Assembly: GCA_003520455.1 (NCBI GenBank)
Contig: DOUV01000929.1
Coordinates: 1-5,211 of the forward strand
Direction of reading: 5' to 3'
Origin: Chloroflexota bacterium
GTDB lineage: Bacteria > Chloroflexota > Anaerolineae > Ardenticatenales > Ardenticatenaceae
DNA length: 5,211 nucleotides
The first letter of the stretch is position 1, and each line of letters opens with the position of its first letter. Of the stretch, positions 1 to 5,211 are shown in pieces. A model generated the notes under the pieces. The model was not told the DNA's origin, ran no database searches, and saw only the letters and a program-made list of their open reading frames with translations. The position numbers and the translations under genes are program-made.

Positions 1-201
1 GACCCCGTGCCGAGCCCGGTAGTGGGCCAGGAACTCGTACTTGAGCCTGGCCATGTCCACCAGCGAGGGACACTCGCGCTTGCAGCCCTTGCACTCCAGG
101 CAAAGGTCCAGCACCTCGTAGAGTTCGCAGCTGGTCATGCCCTCGGGCCCGAGCCGGCCGGTCAGCGCGACCCGCAGCGCGTTGGCCCGCCCGCGCGTCG
201 A
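1..201 (-). CDS. Internal fragment of FAD-linked oxidase/Fe-S oxidoreductase (GlcD-GlcF-like fusion family), joined to crotonase remnant
   Basis: From about 201 to the window edge the frame continuing out of the crotonase remnant reads STRGRANALRVALTG, then LYEVLDLCLECKGCKREC, PSLVDMARLKYEFLAHY. This matches the segment between and including the second 4Fe-4S ferredoxin cluster of the large (about 950-1000 residue) FAD-binding/Fe-S oxidoreductases related to glycolate or D-lactate dehydrogenases. The cluster cysteines are at 100-102, 91-93, 82-84 and 70-72 on the minus strand (CxxCxxCxxxCP). In the intact family, TRGRANALR comes directly after the first ferredoxin cluster, so the FAD domains and first cluster are absent. 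There is no start codon or ribosome binding site of its own at the junction. The rest, probably with CCG domains, lies beyond the left edge. It could only be translated as a fusion with the crotonase part, and that route is blocked by the upstream frameshift. Confidence 0.75.
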
Positions 202-207
202 ATTGAC
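199..207 (-). other. Fusion junction between crotonase and FAD/Fe-S oxidoreductase sequence
   Basis: Crotonase-like sequence ends with CGLVN (codon for Asn at 202-204) and Fe-S oxidoreductase sequence begins with STRGRAN (Ser at 199-201). The frame is unchanged across the join. The breakpoint is placed by protein family resemblance and could be off by a few codons. Confidence 0.65.
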
Positions 208-745
208 GAGACCACACGTATACGCCTCGGCGGCCGGAACAAGGCGGCCGGTGTGCATCAATTCCAGCGTCCGCGCCGGACCGACCAGTTCGATGAGCCT
301 GGCATAATTGCGCATCGAGAGGCAGTTGCCCAACTTGACACAGGGCACGCTCAGCTTGCTCTCAGGCGTTGCGACGCGCAGATCGCAGTTCAGGGCCAGA
401 ATGAGGCCACCACCAACAGCAGCCCCATCGATGAGCGCGATGGTCGGTTTCTGAACAGCCGCCAGCCGGCCAACAACGCGATCAATGGTGGACTCGTACG
501 TACTCCAGCCCGGCCGTCGGGTTGTCCTGAAAGGCAACAAACTGGCTGATATCCGTTCCCGCCACAAAGGTTTTACCGCCGGCCCCGCGTAGCACCCACA
601 CCCGAAGGCCCTCATCCGCGTCGACGATGTCACACAGTTCATAGAGCCGCTCGTACATGGCCCAAGTCATCGCGTTGCGATAGGCCGGCCGGTTGAAGGT
701 GAGCGTGGCAATGGGGCCGGCACGCTCAAATTGCATCTCTTCCAT
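202..745 (-). pseudogene. Enoyl-CoA hydratase/isomerase (crotonase) family, frameshifted and 3'-truncated
   Basis: This is the first 180 codons or so of a crotonase-fold protein (normally about 255-265 residues) that acts on acyl-CoA thioesters. The ATG at 745 follows GGAGG at 9 nt. The original frame reads FNRPAYRNAMTWAMYERL and the oxyanion-hole strand FVAGTDISQF (residues 60-69), then stops at codon 88 (TGA at 482-484) after EYVRVHH. At that point the DNA carries TACGTACG (495-502). Removing one TACG unit gives EYESTIDRVVGRL, followed by QKPTIALIDGAAVGGGL (the second oxyanion-hole glycines), CDLRVATPESKL, LGNCLSMRNYARL, VGPARTLELMHTGRLVPA and AEAYTCGLVN. The homology stops there, near 202-204, where a Glu/Val-rich crotonase C-terminus should begin. 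About 80 C-terminal residues, including the trimer-forming helices, are missing. The usual catalytic Glu position (QPE in crotonase) is VPC here, so the ancestor may not have been a true hydratase. As it stands the gene makes at most an 87-residue stub. Confidence 0.85.
495..502 (-). repeat. TACG tandem duplication causing frameshift in crotonase gene
   Basis: The minus strand reads GAG-TACG-TACG-AGTCC here. Two direct copies of the 4-mer TACG sit exactly where the crotonase reading frame breaks; deleting one copy restores EYESTIDRVV. This is the classic footprint of replication slippage. A single-base deletion at the same place would also restore the frame, so the exact event is inferred. 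Confidence 0.65.
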
Positions 746-747
746 CG

Positions 748-1794
748 TTAGCTTCCTCCAGCGTCCAGTCGCGGTATCGCGACCACCTGGTTGCTCGCTG
801 CTGACTCATAGGCTTTCAGGGCAATCGCCAGGGTCTTGTAGTTGTCTTCGGGACCGGTCTCGAAAGGGGCGCCCGTCCGGAGGCACTCGACGAAGTGCGC
901 CTGCGCCCGGTAGAAGGTTTCCTCCTCCTGCGGGTCAGGATCAAACGCGGGGACATAGGTGCCACGCTGATCGCTGACAACGGTCACCCCTCGCTGGCCG
1001 CCGAGGAAGATCGTGCCTTCGGTCCCTTCAATGGCCCCCGAGACAAAGCGGCGCGATGGGCGGATGTACCCTTTGCTACACCAACTGCTCTCCACGACGA
1101 TGAACATCTGTGGGAACTTGATCACCAGTGTCGCCAGATCATCCCCTCGCAGCAATGGGCTGACGTTCTGCGTCTGGGCGTAGACCGTCTCCGCGTCCCC
1201 GAAGAGAAAGCGGGCTACGTCGATGAAGTGGATCATCTTCTCGGAGATGATCAGCCTGGTCTGGTTAGTCAGGAATCGATGCTTGTTGAGCAGGAAGGAA
1301 TTGGGGTACTCCGTCGTCGGCCAGGCGATTGGATAGCGGGAGTCGAAGCGCGCGTAGAAGGGCGTACCGATCGTCCCGCCCGCAATTTCTGATCGCAGCG
1401 CCTGGACCAACGGGTCCCAACGGGTGTTCTCGTTCACCATGAGCCGCACCCCGTGGCGGTGGCACGCGGCGATCATCTCCTCCGCATCAGAGAGTTCCAG
1501 CGCGAGCGGCTTCTGGCAGAGGATCGGTTTGCCGTAGACCGCCGCGATCAGAACGAGCTCCTTGTGGCCAGGGGGAGGAGTGAGCACGTCGATGGCATCC
1601 AGCGCTTCAGCCTGCAACATCTCCTGGAGGGAGCCGTAGACGCGCGGCACGTCGAACTCGGCGGCGCGCTCCCTGGCGCGCGCCAGGTCCACGTCGCTCA
1701 CGGCGACCACCTCCGCATCGGGTACACGCCGCCACCCACGCAGGTGGCTCCGAGAGATAAACCCACATCCAACAAGTCCAATCTTGATCGTCAT
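748..1794 (-). CDS. Gfo/Idh/MocA family NAD(P)-dependent oxidoreductase
   Basis: This is an intact 348-residue dehydrogenase of the glucose-fructose oxidoreductase/inositol dehydrogenase family, which oxidises or reduces sugars, cyclitols and related compounds using NAD(P). The N-terminal Rossmann fold shows KIGLVGCGFISRSH (residues 4-17) with the glycine-rich loop, and acidic SDVD (33-36) after strand 2, which favours NAD over NADP. The catalytic lysine motif, usually EKP, is here CQKPLAL with Lys95 kept and Glu replaced by Gln. The second catalytic block is MIHFIDVARFLFG (187-199), with His189 and Asp192 in the GxxxD/GxHxxD position. The C-terminal open beta-sheet domain is complete (EGTEGTIFLGG, 256-266). 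The ATG at 1794 is preceded by GGAGG at 10 nt, 24 nt after the CoA-transferase stop. Its TAA lies 2 nt before the crotonase ATG. Finding it between CoA-pathway genes suggests a carbohydrate- or cyclitol-like intermediate, but this is inference. Confidence 0.92.
   Translation of the reverse strand: MTIKIGLVGCGFISRSHLRGWRRVPDAEVVAVSDVDLARARERAAEFDVPRVYGSLQEMLQAEALDAIDVLTPPPGHKELVLIAAVYGKPILCQKPLALELSDAEEMIAACHRHGVRLMVNENTRWDPLVQALRSEIAGGTIGTPFYARFDSRYPIAWPTTEYPNSFLLNKHRFLTNQTRLIISEKMIHFIDVARFLFGDAETVYAQTQNVSPLLRGDDLATLVIKFPQMFIVVESSWCSKGYIRPSRRFVSGAIEGTEGTIFLGGQRGVTVVSDQRGTYVPAFDPDPQEEETFYRAQAHFVECLRTGAPFETGPEDNYKTLAIALKAYESAASNQVVAIPRLDAGGS
755..759 (-). promoter_or_regulatory. Ribosome binding site GGAGG for the crotonase gene
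   Basis: GGAGG lies 9 nt before the ATG at 745, inside the last codons of the dehydrogenase gene. It fixes the crotonase start. Confidence 0.75.
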
Positions 1795-1804
1795 GCTGGC
1801 GCCG

Positions 1805-1809
1805 CCTCC
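1805..1809 (-). promoter_or_regulatory. Ribosome binding site GGAGG for the Gfo/Idh/MocA gene
   Basis: A perfect GGAGG lies 10 nt before the ATG at 1794, within the 24-nt gap after the CoA-transferase stop. It supports this start and independent initiation. Confidence 0.75.
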
Positions 1810-1818
1810 AATCGAAAC

Positions 1819-3018
1819 CTACTGGACAACCCCAGACTCATGCAGTTGCCCCACCTCCTCATCGCTCACGCCCATATCACGCAGGATCTCAGTCGTGTGC
1901 TGGCCCAACGCTGGCGCGGGGCGAGGGACGCCGGCCGGCGTCTCGGAGAGTTTGAGCGGGCTCCCGAGACTCATCACCCGTCCCGCCATGGGATGGTCCG
2001 TCTCGATGAGCATCTGGCGTGCGAGGACTTGGGGATCTGCCAGGACCTGCGCGACGTCGTAGATCGGCCCGGCCGGCACGCCGGCAGCCTCCAATCGTTC
2101 CAACCAGTAGGCGGTATCGTGCTCGAGAAGGCTGGCTTCAAGAATCGTGGCCAGCTCATCCCGGTGCCCGACGCGGTCGGCGTTGGTCAGAAAGCGCTGG
2201 TCTTCGAGCAGATCCTCGCGGCCGATGACCTGGCAGAAGCGCTGCCAGTTGCGTTGCGTGGCGGCGCCGACGTTGACAAAACCATCGCGCACGCGCAGGG
2301 CCTGGTAGGGCGCGATGGAGCGGTGGGCCGAACCGGTCGGCTGGGGAACAGAACCGCCGAAATATTCGGCAGCCTCCCAAATGGTGTAAGCGATTCCGGC
2401 GTCGAGCAGGGCCATGTCGAGGTGTTGGCCCTGGCCGGTGCGCAGGCGGTGGATATAGGCCGCCACGATGCCGTAGGCAGCGAACAGGCCCGCGTTGAGA
2501 TCACAGATGGGCACGCCGACCTTCGCCGGTGGACTGCCGGGGTGGCCGGTGATGCTCATCAACCCACTCATGCCCTGGGCGATGAGGTCAAACCCGCCGC
2601 GGCCGGCGTAGGGACCGGTGCGACCAAATCCGGTGATCGAGCAGTAGATCAGCGCAGGGTGGCGTCGGTGGACCTCGTCATAGCCCAAACCCAGGGAGTC
2701 CAGGGCGCCTGGGCGGTAATTCTCGACGAGGATATCGGCTTCTGCCAACAGGCGGTGCATGAGCGCCAGTCCCTCGGCCGATTTGAGATCGAGCGCGATG
2801 CTACGCTTGTTGCGATTGAGGATGAGAAACCCCCCAGCGATGCCGTTGAAAAAGGGCGGTCCCATCCGGCGCATACCATCGCCCCCGTCTGGTGATTCCA
2901 CCTTGATGACATCGGCTCCCATGTCGGCCAGAAGCAAGCCGCAAAATGGCGCCGCCATTATGTGTCCCACTTCCAGCACTCGAATCCCGTCCAACGCGAC
3001 GGGCAGCATGCCAGTCAT
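1819..3018 (-). CDS. CaiB/BaiF family III CoA-transferase
   Basis: This is an intact 399-residue family III acyl-CoA transferase, which moves CoA from a donor thioester (succinyl-, formyl- or similar CoA) to a carboxylic acid through an aspartyl anhydride. Family landmarks appear in order: LDGIRVLEVGHIMAAPFC (residues 9-26), LADMGADVIKVESP (30-43), NRNKRSIALDLKS (68-80), DILVENYRPG (95-104), the SITGFGRTGPYA block (127-138), and the catalytic Asp173 in GVPICDLNAG. The C-terminal small domain carries GVPAGPIYDVAQVLADPQ (313-330). Length is typical (about 390-410). The chosen ATG at 3018 makes an ATGA overlap with the hydrolase stop, but the AGGAG at 3021-3025 is only 2 nt away. A second ATG at 3009 has the same AGGAG at 11 nt and would give 396 residues. 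A GTG at 3072 lies deeper in the hydrolase gene and is unlikely. The acid substrate and CoA donor cannot be deduced. Confidence 0.93.
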   Translation of the reverse strand: MTGMLPVALDGIRVLEVGHIMAAPFCGLLLADMGADVIKVESPDGGDGMRRMGPPFFNGIAGGFLILNRNKRSIALDLKSAEGLALMHRLLAEADILVENYRPGALDSLGLGYDEVHRRHPALIYCSITGFGRTGPYAGRGGFDLIAQGMSGLMSITGHPGSPPAKVGVPICDLNAGLFAAYGIVAAYIHRLRTGQGQHLDMALLDAGIAYTIWEAAEYFGGSVPQPTGSAHRSIAPYQALRVRDGFVNVGAATQRNWQRFCQVIGREDLLEDQRFLTNADRVGHRDELATILEASLLEHDTAYWLERLEAAGVPAGPIYDVAQVLADPQVLARQMLIETDHPMAGRVMSLGSPLKLSETPAGVPRPAPALGQHTTEILRDMGVSDEEVGQLHESGVVQ

Positions 3019-3767
3019 ATCTCCTGCACCTCCTGGGTCTTGAAGAGCCGGTGGGCCGTGCCGGCGAGGCACTGGCCCCGTTCGGTCTCGGTGATGTCGA
3101 TTGCCTCGTACTTGGCCAGTTCGACCGGGAGATTGAGCGGGGAGTCAGAGCCCATCATTACCCGGCCGGCACCGAGGCTGCGAACGAATTGCAGAATCTG
3201 TCTGGGGGCACACCATGAGGTTTCCAGATAGATGTTGGGGCAGATCTGAGCGCTGACCAGGGCCTCGTCGCTGTACATCTGATAGCCGGCATGGCCCAAT
3301 ATGATCGGGAGATTCGGGAACTCTTGTGCCCTCGGAATCGCCAGCGAGGGGAGCGCAAAGGGGATGCCCCGCCCGGTGTGGATTATGACCGGCACACCGA
3401 GCCGGTCCGCCGTCTCGAAGACGATGTGCGCACGCTCATAGAGGGGCGACATCGAATAGCACATGGGGTGGAACTTGACAGCCCGGAAGCCCAGCTCGTG
3501 GACACATCGTTCCATCTCGGCGACGAACACATCTTCCGGCAGCGCCGGATTGAGACAGCCCCCTCCGACAAAGGTCGGCCCCTGGCGAGCGCAGAACTCG
3601 GCCACCAGGTCGTGGGCCGCACGAGGGTCGGCGGTGAGGGGATAGGGCAAGATGAGTGCCCCGGTTACACCGGTCCCGTCAAATGCCCGCAAGAGGCTCT
3701 CTTCGGTCGTGCGACTACCCGAGGTCAACGACTCACCGATGTGGACGTGGGCGTCGAAGATCTCCAC
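3015..3767 (-). CDS. Amidohydrolase-2 family metal-dependent hydrolase
   Basis: This is an intact 250-residue cytoplasmic TIM-barrel protein of the amidohydrolase superfamily (amidohydrolase_2 type, which includes hydrolases, lactonases and non-oxidative decarboxylases). The metal-site signature is in order: HVH at the end of strand 1 (His7, His9), KFHP (Lys98, His100), IIHTG (His130), LGHAGY (His159) and GSDSP (Asp208). It is shorter than most family members (about 280-340 residues) but no core motif is missing. The start is GTG at 3767: it has a GGGAGG Shine-Dalgarno 4 nt upstream and puts MEIFDAHVH directly at strand 1, as expected. Its TGA overlaps the ATG of the CoA-transferase (ATGA), so the two are translationally coupled. 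In this setting it may open a ring or decarboxylate an intermediate before or after CoA activation. The family does not reveal the substrate, and no close named homologue is recognised. Confidence 0.87.
   Translation of the reverse strand: MEIFDAHVHIGESLTSGSRTTEESLLRAFDGTGVTGALILPYPLTADPRAAHDLVAEFCARQGPTFVGGGCLNPALPEDVFVAEMERCVHELGFRAVKFHPMCYSMSPLYERAHIVFETADRLGVPVIIHTGRGIPFALPSLAIPRAQEFPNLPIILGHAGYQMYSDEALVSAQICPNIYLETSWCAPRQILQFVRSLGAGRVMMGSDSPLNLPVELAKYEAIDITETERGQCLAGTAHRLFKTQEVQEI
3021..3025 (-). promoter_or_regulatory. Ribosome binding site AGGAG for the CoA-transferase; start ambiguous
   Basis: AGGAG is 2 nt from the ATG at 3018 (the one overlapping the upstream stop) and 11 nt from the ATG at 3009. 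The spacing leans towards 3009, while the ATGA overlap leans towards 3018. Confidence 0.6.
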
Positions 3768-3771
3768 TGCA

Positions 3772-3777
3772 CCTCCC
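3772..3777 (-). promoter_or_regulatory. Ribosome binding site GGGAGG deciding the GTG start of the amidohydrolase
   Basis: GGGAGG is followed by TGCA and then GTG at 3767. The short spacing still fits, and no ATG lies closer to the conserved DAHVH strand. Confidence 0.7.
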
Positions 3778-3782
3778 TTTCC

Positions 3783-4374
3783 TCATGCAGAGCGAACAGA
3801 CGAAGCCTGCTGCGCCCACAGGAGGGCAAGGGCCCCGGCCGTCGCACAGAGATAGAGAACGGCATTGGCGGGGAAGACCGCGCGCAAACTGAGAGTAGTA
3901 ATGCACTGGACCAATCGCAACCCCCAGGACCCTGGCCGACTGCACCAGGCTGATGGCCTCACCAACCCGCTCCTTGCGCGCTGTGAGCGTTACCAGGGTC
4001 ATCGACAGGGCACCGAAACCACCCAGCAACCCGTGGGCGGCACGGAGGCCAAAGAGTTGCCAGGAGTGGCGGACCAGGCCCATCAGGACCGTGATGAAAA
4101 CGAAGAGCGCCAACGCTCGCTGCAGCATCAATTTGTAACCGTAGCGATCGGCCAGGGCGCCCCAAAAGAGCGCCGCGAGAGACGAGAGCAACGGTGCAAT
4201 ACTCAGCATTGCCCCCGACCACAACGCAGCACGCTGCGGATCAGTGACCCCAAGCTCCTGCATGTAGAGGGGCAGGAAGGGCAAGACGAAGTTGAAGCTC
4301 AGCAGCGTGATAAAGATGCTGAGGACGAGAACGAATTGGTTGCGCTGCAAGGGCGGCAGATGCAGGCCAGGCAT
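3783..4374 (-). pseudogene. MFS transporter, N-terminal half only, frameshifted
   Basis: This is the N-terminal half of a major facilitator superfamily permease of the inner membrane. The ATG at 4374 follows the upstream stop by 4 nt with no clear Shine-Dalgarno, so translation is probably coupled. Residues 14-38, 50-74, 83-101, 105-130 and 140-157 look like TM1-TM5. Motif A is present in loop 2-3 (GALADRYGYK, residues 72-81), and VLGVAIGP (149-156) ends TM5. Right after IGPV the open frame turns into arginine- and cysteine-rich non-membrane sequence that runs 35 nt into the next gene. Shifting by one base near 3897-3900 restores a typical TM6 (RAVFPANAVLYL, then ATAGALALLW), which ends at a TGA at 3783-3785, 15 nt before the next start. 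The usual GG-containing stretch between GP and R is also a few codons short. MFS proteins normally have about 400 residues and 12 helices; the last six helices are absent. The remnant is unlikely to transport. Frameshift by sequencing error is possible but would not explain the missing half. Confidence 0.8.
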
Positions 4375-4378
4375 CTAT

Positions 4379-5211
4379 CTACAAGACACCCGAGATCAGT
4401 TCGGCCAACTCCAGAACCTTACCCTCCGGCAGGGCCGACGCCAGATGCGACTTGCAATGGGCCGAGCCGGTCACGATCAGATCGGGCTGGGGGAGCGCGA
4501 GCATCGCGGCGGCATTCTCGGCGGCGGCGGCGGTGAGATCAGGGTTCGTCCAGGGCATACCACCGCCACCACCGCAACAGACCGCTCTCTCCCGTGTCCA
4601 GGGTGGCTCGGTCAGGGTCAGACCGGGAATGGCCGACAGCACCTGCCGGGGGGCATCGTAGACTCCCATACCCCGACCGAGCCGGCAGGGATCGTGGTAG
4701 GTGACACGTGCGTCCAACGGCTTGAAGCGCAACCGCCCGGCCGCCACCAGATCGGCGAAGAATTCGCTCGTGTGCCGCAGGGTCAACCCCTCGACCGAGA
4801 GGCCCAACGTCTCCGGGTATTCCTCGGCGACCATGTGGTAGGTATCGCCCGACGAGAAGAGGACGACCCGTGTGTCGCACTCACGCAGCGCCGAGACGAC
4901 GTGTCGCGCCTGGCGGTGAGCTTGTTCCAGGAAGCCAAGCTCCAGCAGCGTCTCACCCGCATCGATCCAGTGCGGGAGCACAGTGGCCGTGATCCCGGCG
5001 TGCTGCAGAACCTGCCAGGTCGCCTCGGCCGCCTGGGGCTCACGGAAGGCGGCGTGACCATCGGGGAAGTAGAGAACCTCGGCTCCCGGCCGTACATCGG
5101 CCGTCGCGTTCAACCGTTCCCAGGCCGGAGCCGGGTCACCGTAGGGATTCCCGTAGTCGGCGACAGCCCGGCTGACAGCCAGCGCGGAGGCCGGCGCTTT
5201 GCGGCGCGCCA
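4379..5211 (-). CDS. Fe-S oxidoreductase with CCG (cysteine-rich) domains, 5'-truncated by window edge
   Basis: This is the C-terminal 276 residues of a protein of the GlcF/HdrB/FadF-like Fe-S oxidoreductase superfamily, which usually passes electrons from flavoproteins or ETF to quinone or other carriers. The frame stays open to the window edge. A TTG at 5113 could pose as a start, but the codons before it read NPYGDPAPAWERL, which matches the conserved NPxG...W linker of the family, so that TTG is internal (Leu33 of the visible part). The C-terminal CCG domain is well kept: YHDPCRLGR (Cys175), CCGGGGG (Cys211-212) and a final Cys252 in GSAHCKSHL, where the first Cys of the usual CxxC is Ser. 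The first CCG domain has lost its cysteines: where CPHC is expected the sequence reads FSSGDTY. Probably only one cluster is bound in this half. The N-terminal ferredoxin part, if any, is outside. The TAG stop lies 4 nt before the MFS start. The family is secure; the electron partner is unknown. Confidence 0.85.
   Translation of the reverse strand, partial: ARRKAPASALAVSRAVADYGNPYGDPAPAWERLNATADVRPGAEVLYFPDGHAAFREPQAAEATWQVLQHAGITATVLPHWIDAGETLLELGFLEQAHRQARHVVSALRECDTRVVLFSSGDTYHMVAEEYPETLGLSVEGLTLRHTSEFFADLVAAGRLRFKPLDARVTYHDPCRLGRGMGVYDAPRQVLSAIPGLTLTEPPWTRERAVCCGGGGGMPWTNPDLTAAAAENAAAMLALPQPDLIVTGSAHCKSHLASALPEGKVLELAELISGVL

Noticed and set aside
7..549. A 180-codon plus-strand open frame at the left end
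   Set aside because: It is antisense to the crotonase and Fe-S sequences, whose protein motifs are unmistakable. It shows no domain of its own.
1795..1818. Possible terminator or promoter in the largest intergenic gap
   Set aside because: Only 24 nt with a small GGCGCC palindrome and a ribosome binding site; no stem with a T-run and no -35/-10 pair.
1453..2895. A 480-codon open frame on the plus strand
   Set aside because: It runs antisense through the CoA-transferase and the dehydrogenase, has no recognisable motif and an Arg/Gly/Asp-rich composition typical of antisense frames in GC-rich DNA. Both minus-strand genes have complete family signatures.
3019..3072. An earlier GTG start for the CoA-transferase
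   Set aside because: It would add 18 residues overlapping the hydrolase gene without family similarity or a better ribosome binding site; the conserved sequence begins just after the ATGs at 3018 and 3009.
3865..4536. A 223-codon plus-strand open frame
   Set aside because: It is antisense to the MFS gene and crosses into the Fe-S gene; low-complexity charged sequence with no motif.
5111..5113. TTG as the start codon of the Fe-S oxidoreductase
   Set aside because: The frame is open to the edge and the preceding codons match the family's conserved NPxG linker, so translation begins outside the window.
1..5211. CRISPR arrays, tRNA or rRNA genes, insertion sequences
   Set aside because: No regularly spaced repeats, cloverleaf-like segments, transposase motifs or terminal inverted repeats were seen on reading both strands.

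Overview
This is a compact, GC-rich (about 60% by eye) bacterial segment. Every recognisable gene lies on the minus strand, so transcription runs from position 5211 towards 1. Genes are packed with gaps of 2 to 24 nt or a 4-nt ATGA overlap, which looks like one polycistronic catabolic operon. Its promoter would lie beyond the right edge and its end beyond the left edge. The gene mix (Fe-S oxidoreductase, MFS permease, amidohydrolase-2, CaiB/BaiF CoA-transferase, Gfo/Idh/MocA oxidoreductase, crotonase-type protein) resembles accessory catabolic clusters of environmental high-GC bacteria such as Chloroflexota or actinobacterial and proteobacterial soil or aquatic lineages. The sequence does not settle the taxon.

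Layout in transcription order: (1) 5211-4379, the 3' part of an Fe-S/CCG-domain oxidoreductase, 5' end outside the window; (2) 4374-3783, an MFS transporter reduced to its N-terminal half and frameshifted in loop 5-6; (3) 3767-3015, an intact amidohydrolase-2 family TIM-barrel metal hydrolase; (4) 3018-1819, an intact family III (CaiB/BaiF) CoA-transferase; (5) 1794-748, an intact NAD(P)-dependent Gfo/Idh/MocA dehydrogenase; (6) 745 to about 202, an enoyl-CoA hydratase/isomerase (crotonase) gene broken by an apparent 4-bp tandem duplication and cut off after about 180 codons; (7) about 201-1, directly joined in frame, a piece of an FAD-linked/Fe-S oxidoreductase containing a CxxCxxCxxxCP cluster, running off the left edge.

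The intact genes suggest degradation of an imported organic acid or a cyclic or polyol-derived compound. The permease would bring in substrate, the hydrolase and dehydrogenase would process it, the CoA-transferase would activate the acid as a CoA thioester, and the crotonase would act on the thioester. Fe-S oxidoreductases would pass electrons onwards. The substrate cannot be read from the sequence.

The most notable feature is damage at specific places. Two of the genes are frameshifted and truncated, and one is fused in frame to the middle of an unrelated redox gene exactly between that family's two ferredoxin clusters. Three central genes covering about 3 kb are undamaged. This could be real decay by deletion or an assembly or sequencing artefact. 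No RNA genes, CRISPR arrays, insertion sequences or terminators were seen, and no gene-free stretch exceeds 25 nt.
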